In this document: piece by piece, positions 62,024 through 64,000 of the stretch
How positions within the stretch are numbered: position 1 is the stretch's first letter
Layout of the letters: every line of letters starts with the position of its first letter
Origin: Chitinophagaceae bacterium
GTDB lineage: Bacteria; Bacteroidota; Bacteroidia; Chitinophagales; Chitinophagaceae
Direction of reading: 5' to 3'
NCBI GenBank assembly: GCA_016721385.1
Contig: JADKIE010000002.1
Coordinates: 434,001-498,000 of the forward strand
Length of the DNA stretch: 64,000 nt
Notes under the pieces: model-generated
The model's input: the letters and a program-made list of their open reading frames with translations, nothing else
The model's database searches: none
Told to the model about the DNA's origin: nothing
Translations under genes and position numbers: made by a program

Positions 62024-62606
62024 TAGCGGCTTTAAGTTTTCGGTATTTATAGTTAAGCAACAAACCCGGTATTAACCAGGCAGCTATTGCACTTGCCGCC
62101 ATAAATAAAAATGGATAAGGATAATCAACAAAAACACTGCTTATGGCAAAAACCCAACATAAAATACCCCCAACAATCATTGATTTTACGTTGCAAACCC
62201 AACCTGTTATTATTGTAGGAATACCATAAATAAGCATATAAATAGACGAATGAATATGCAACCTTCCCCAGTTTTCTATCATACTTATTACCATCATAGA
62301 AAACCCAAAGGTTGTCCAAACTGCACCGGATACTATATCATTATGTGTTACAAATTTTTTCTCTTTTTTTTCTTTAATACTTATTACAATTTGCGGTACT
62401 ACGGCAACCAATGTAAGTAACCAAATGGCAAACCATTGCGGATGTTTGTACACATGGGCAAAATAGCTAACAATAGAACATATTGTTACTACACAACCCC
62501 AAAGTATTGGTCCTACACCTGTATCATGATAGCTTGTTTTTACTTTGCCTATCATGCTTTCAATTACCTGTAAGCTTTCCTGCGGCGAAAAATTTTCCTG
62601 ATTCAT
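62016..62606 (-). CDS. Multi-pass membrane protein paired with the winged-helix regulator
   Basis: 196 residues with about five hydrophobic helices: GPILWGCVVTICSIVSYFAHV, WFAIWLLTLVAVVPQIVISI, WTTFGFSMMVISMI, YMLIYGIPTIITGWVCNV, ILCWVFAISSVFVDYPY and LFMAASAIAAWLIPGLLLNYKYR. The N-terminal SPQESLQVIESMIGKVKTS is a cytoplasmic start found in a family of small membrane proteins adjacent to HTH_34 regulators in Bacteroidota. Function unknown; the coupled gene suggests that the pair forms a sensing or anti-regulatory module. Confidence 0.82.
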   Translation of the reverse strand: MNQENFSPQESLQVIESMIGKVKTSYHDTGVGPILWGCVVTICSIVSYFAHVYKHPQWFAIWLLTLVAVVPQIVISIKEKKEKKFVTHNDIVSGAVWTTFGFSMMVISMIENWGRLHIHSSIYMLIYGIPTIITGWVCNVKSMIVGGILCWVFAISSVFVDYPYPFLFMAASAIAAWLIPGLLLNYKYRKLKAANV

Positions 62607-62620
62607 ATTTGCAGTTTAAA

Positions 62621-62655
62621 TTACAGGGTTCAATTTAAAAAATTGAACCCTGTAA
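62621..62655 (-). terminator. Perfect 16-bp hairpin between 62606 and 62662
   Basis: TTACAGGGTTCAATTT at 62621-62636 pairs with AAATTGAACCCTGTAA at 62640-62655 (loop AAA). It follows the stop at 62662 on the minus strand. There is only a weak T tract after it. Confidence 0.75.
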
Positions 62656-62661
62656 TAATTA

Positions 62662-63303
62662 TTATTTACAATCTTTGATGAGTGTTTCGGTATAACTTGC
62701 CCCCCAGTTTGGATGAAGTTCGCTTGCTGGTTTAAACACGGCGTATTTATCTAAAGCTGTTTGCAACGCAGGCTTTGCAGTACCGCAGCCTCCGCCAAAA
62801 GCTTCGGGAGTATATTTTAAACTTTGCCCTTTAAGCATGTATGGCCTTGGATTTGCAGGGTCTTGTTCCATTGCTTTTTCCATTTGCCCGGTACTTTCTT
62901 CGCCGTATTGTTGCCATCTGGTCATTGGGTCAACCATCATGTGGCAGCTTGCTATCATACTTTTTATACAACTTATTTCGGAGTTGTTGGGCATTAATGA
63001 GTCTGCAACAGCAATTAGTGCATTAGCCTTATCGGCAATAGCATCTGTTTTACTTTTATCTTGCTCCATAAAGCCATAATTAACCTGGCAATATGCGGCA
63101 TAATAATATGGTAACCATTGGTTTTTTTCGGCAACGGCTATACGTTCAAATTTATTAGCCAGTGTTAGTAAATTGGCAGGGTTTTTAAAACTGCTGTCCA
63201 ATGCCGCAATATTAGCCTTCATTGCCGCTATATATTTTTCGTTTTGTGCAGTTGCAAATAAAACGGTTGCAAATAAAATTGCTGATAAAATTATTTTTTT
63301 CAT
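62662..63303 (-). CDS. Secreted hypothetical protein, TPR-like helices
   Basis: The start at 63303 (MKKIILSAILFATVLFATAQ) gives a signal peptide; an upstream in-frame ATG at 63339 adds 12 unrelated residues. The 213-residue product has helical pairs such as NLLTLANKFERIAVAEKNQWLP and YYAAYCQVNYGF, and MEQDPANPRPYMLKGQSL that is TPR-like. Its C-terminal GGGCGTAKPALQTALDKYA and the ASELHPNWGASYTETLIKDC ending recur in Bacteroidota exported proteins of unknown function. It is not obviously linked to neighbours. Confidence 0.78.
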   Translation of the reverse strand: MKKIILSAILFATVLFATAQNEKYIAAMKANIAALDSSFKNPANLLTLANKFERIAVAEKNQWLPYYYAAYCQVNYGFMEQDKSKTDAIADKANALIAVADSLMPNNSEISCIKSMIASCHMMVDPMTRWQQYGEESTGQMEKAMEQDPANPRPYMLKGQSLKYTPEAFGGGCGTAKPALQTALDKYAVFKPASELHPNWGASYTETLIKDCK

Positions 63304-63378
63304 GTTTTTTGTTTTGGCCTCACACCAACCCCTCTGCAAAAGGGAGAAAAATGGAAGATTGAAGCAATTTGAAATTTA

Positions 63379-63684
63379 TTATTTATTTTGATTTTTTAAT
63401 TTATCATATTCATCTTCTACCGAGTTTGCTTTAGGAAAAACATACGCATCGGCATATTGAAAAGCAAGACCTATACCCCAACCCAATGCAGGCCAAACAG
63501 GCCACGGCAAACCCCAATGATTAAACATTTGGTTAAGCCCGCCGCTAAAAAGCCACAATGCCCAAAAAAATACATTGGTAATAATATACGTTACCAAATG
63601 GCGCTTAAACTTTGCTCTTTTTTGAGCTATCTCCCATAAAACAGGATCCTTACCTTCGGGTGTTGATTGATTGTAGTTTGACAT
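63379..63684 (-). CDS. 2TM domain-containing membrane protein
   Basis: 101 residues. After a charged start (DPVLWEIAQKRAKFKRHL) two hydrophobic helices follow (VTYIITNVFFWALWLFSGG and WPVWPALGWGIGLAFQY), with the GLNQMFNHWGLPWP loop between. This is the 2TM domain found in Bacteroidota, often beside LytTR histidine kinases or standing alone. The C-terminus is a short charged helix. Function is unknown. It is 11 bases downstream of the receptor gene's stop on the same strand, so co-transcription is possible. Confidence 0.9.
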   Translation of the reverse strand: MSNYNQSTPEGKDPVLWEIAQKRAKFKRHLVTYIITNVFFWALWLFSGGLNQMFNHWGLPWPVWPALGWGIGLAFQYADAYVFPKANSVEDEYDKLKNQNK

Positions 63685-63695
63685 AATTTTAGTTT

Positions 63696-64000
63696 TTATA
63701 AATTATTATTAATGGCATCTTGTGTTCTGTCTATTCCAAAACTTAAAAAACATCCAATAAATACAAACCGTTTGCTTGGACTTTCAACGGCTACTTTTCG
63801 CAAACCATCGTTACTATAATTGTAATTATAAATTTGCTTTTGGCCCAGTACATTATTTATACCCAACACCCACACTGCAAATGTTTTTGTATTTGTTTTA
63901 CCCAAATTAGGCAAATAATTTACACTAAAGCTCATGCTATTGTAATTAATGGTTTTACCCTCGTTGGTAATTGCATATTTGCCTTGTGTATTATCATAAG
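63696..64000 (-). CDS. TonB-dependent receptor, C-terminal end only (5' part outside window)
   Basis: The frame is open from the window end. Its last 100 residues contain YDNTQGKYAITNEGKTINYNS, SFSVNYLPNLGKT, GINNVLGQKQIYNYNYSNDG and a final beta strand FVFIGCFLSFGIDRTQDAINNNL (read in parts), with the Phe-rich end typical of outer-membrane barrels. The DRTQDAINNNL tail is common in Chitinophagaceae TonB-dependent receptors. It would import a ligand through the outer membrane; the ligand is not visible from this fragment. Confidence 0.85.
   Translation of the reverse strand, partial: YDNTQGKYAITNEGKTINYNSMSFSVNYLPNLGKTNTKTFAVWVLGINNVLGQKQIYNYNYSNDGLRKVAVESPSKRFVFIGCFLSFGIDRTQDAINNNL

Overview
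The window looks like chromosome from an AT-rich Bacteroidota bacterium, most likely a Chitinophagaceae-type member of the Chitinophagales. The evidence is a set of very large secreted proteins with type IX secretion (T9SS) C-terminal tails, a SusC/TonB-type receptor ending in the typical DRTQDAINNNL tail, fused isobutyryl-CoA mutase (IcmF), a bacterial geranylgeranylglyceryl phosphate synthase-like enzyme, LytTR regulation, and starts without Shine-Dalgarno sites. I saw no rRNA, tRNA, CRISPR array, transposase or integrase.

Layout. 1-5.6 kb: end of a LytTR response regulator, an exported M28 peptidase, small hypotheticals, a GGGP synthase-family gene and the ribosome rescue hydrolase arfB. 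5.6-7.4 kb: a translationally coupled pair, an MbnP-like lipoprotein and a MauG/MbnH-like diheme enzyme. 7.5-10.8 kb: a secreted hypothetical, a flippase and a badly broken metallophosphoesterase. 10.8-15.7 kb: a tight three-gene operon (patatin-like lipase with membrane helices, thermolysin-like zinc peptidase, ComEC-like metallo-beta-lactamase-fold hydrolase). 15.9-19.3 kb: icmF. 19.5-29.9 kb: one approximately 3000-residue repeat-rich T9SS protein and a short paralogue. 30.0-39.9 kb: an unusual accessory locus with a formyltransferase, a periplasmic-binding-protein fold without signal peptide, two phage-tail-collar proteins, a TAT-exported degenerate phosphoesterase, a carbamoyltransferase, three different Fe(II)/2-oxoglutarate oxygenases, an HEAGH zinc-binding protein and a methyltransferase. 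39.9-58.9 kb: rsmA, pdxA and more T9SS proteins, a purple-acid-phosphatase-like protein and an imelysin/diheme peroxidase fusion. 58.9-64 kb: dodecin, a LolA-like protein, an ABC exporter, a small winged-helix regulator, membrane proteins and a TonB receptor end.

A dominating observation is that at least 15 genes are interrupted by single-base frame breaks, nearly all at short homopolymers, mostly one base too short in A/T runs and one base too long in some G/C runs. When one base is restored, family-typical sequence continues at once. I therefore give merged coordinates for these genes and treat the breaks as probable sequence errors rather than biology, except where noted. The two most interesting candidate systems are the patatin/peptidase/MBL operon and the 30-40 kb modification-enzyme locus with tail-collar proteins.
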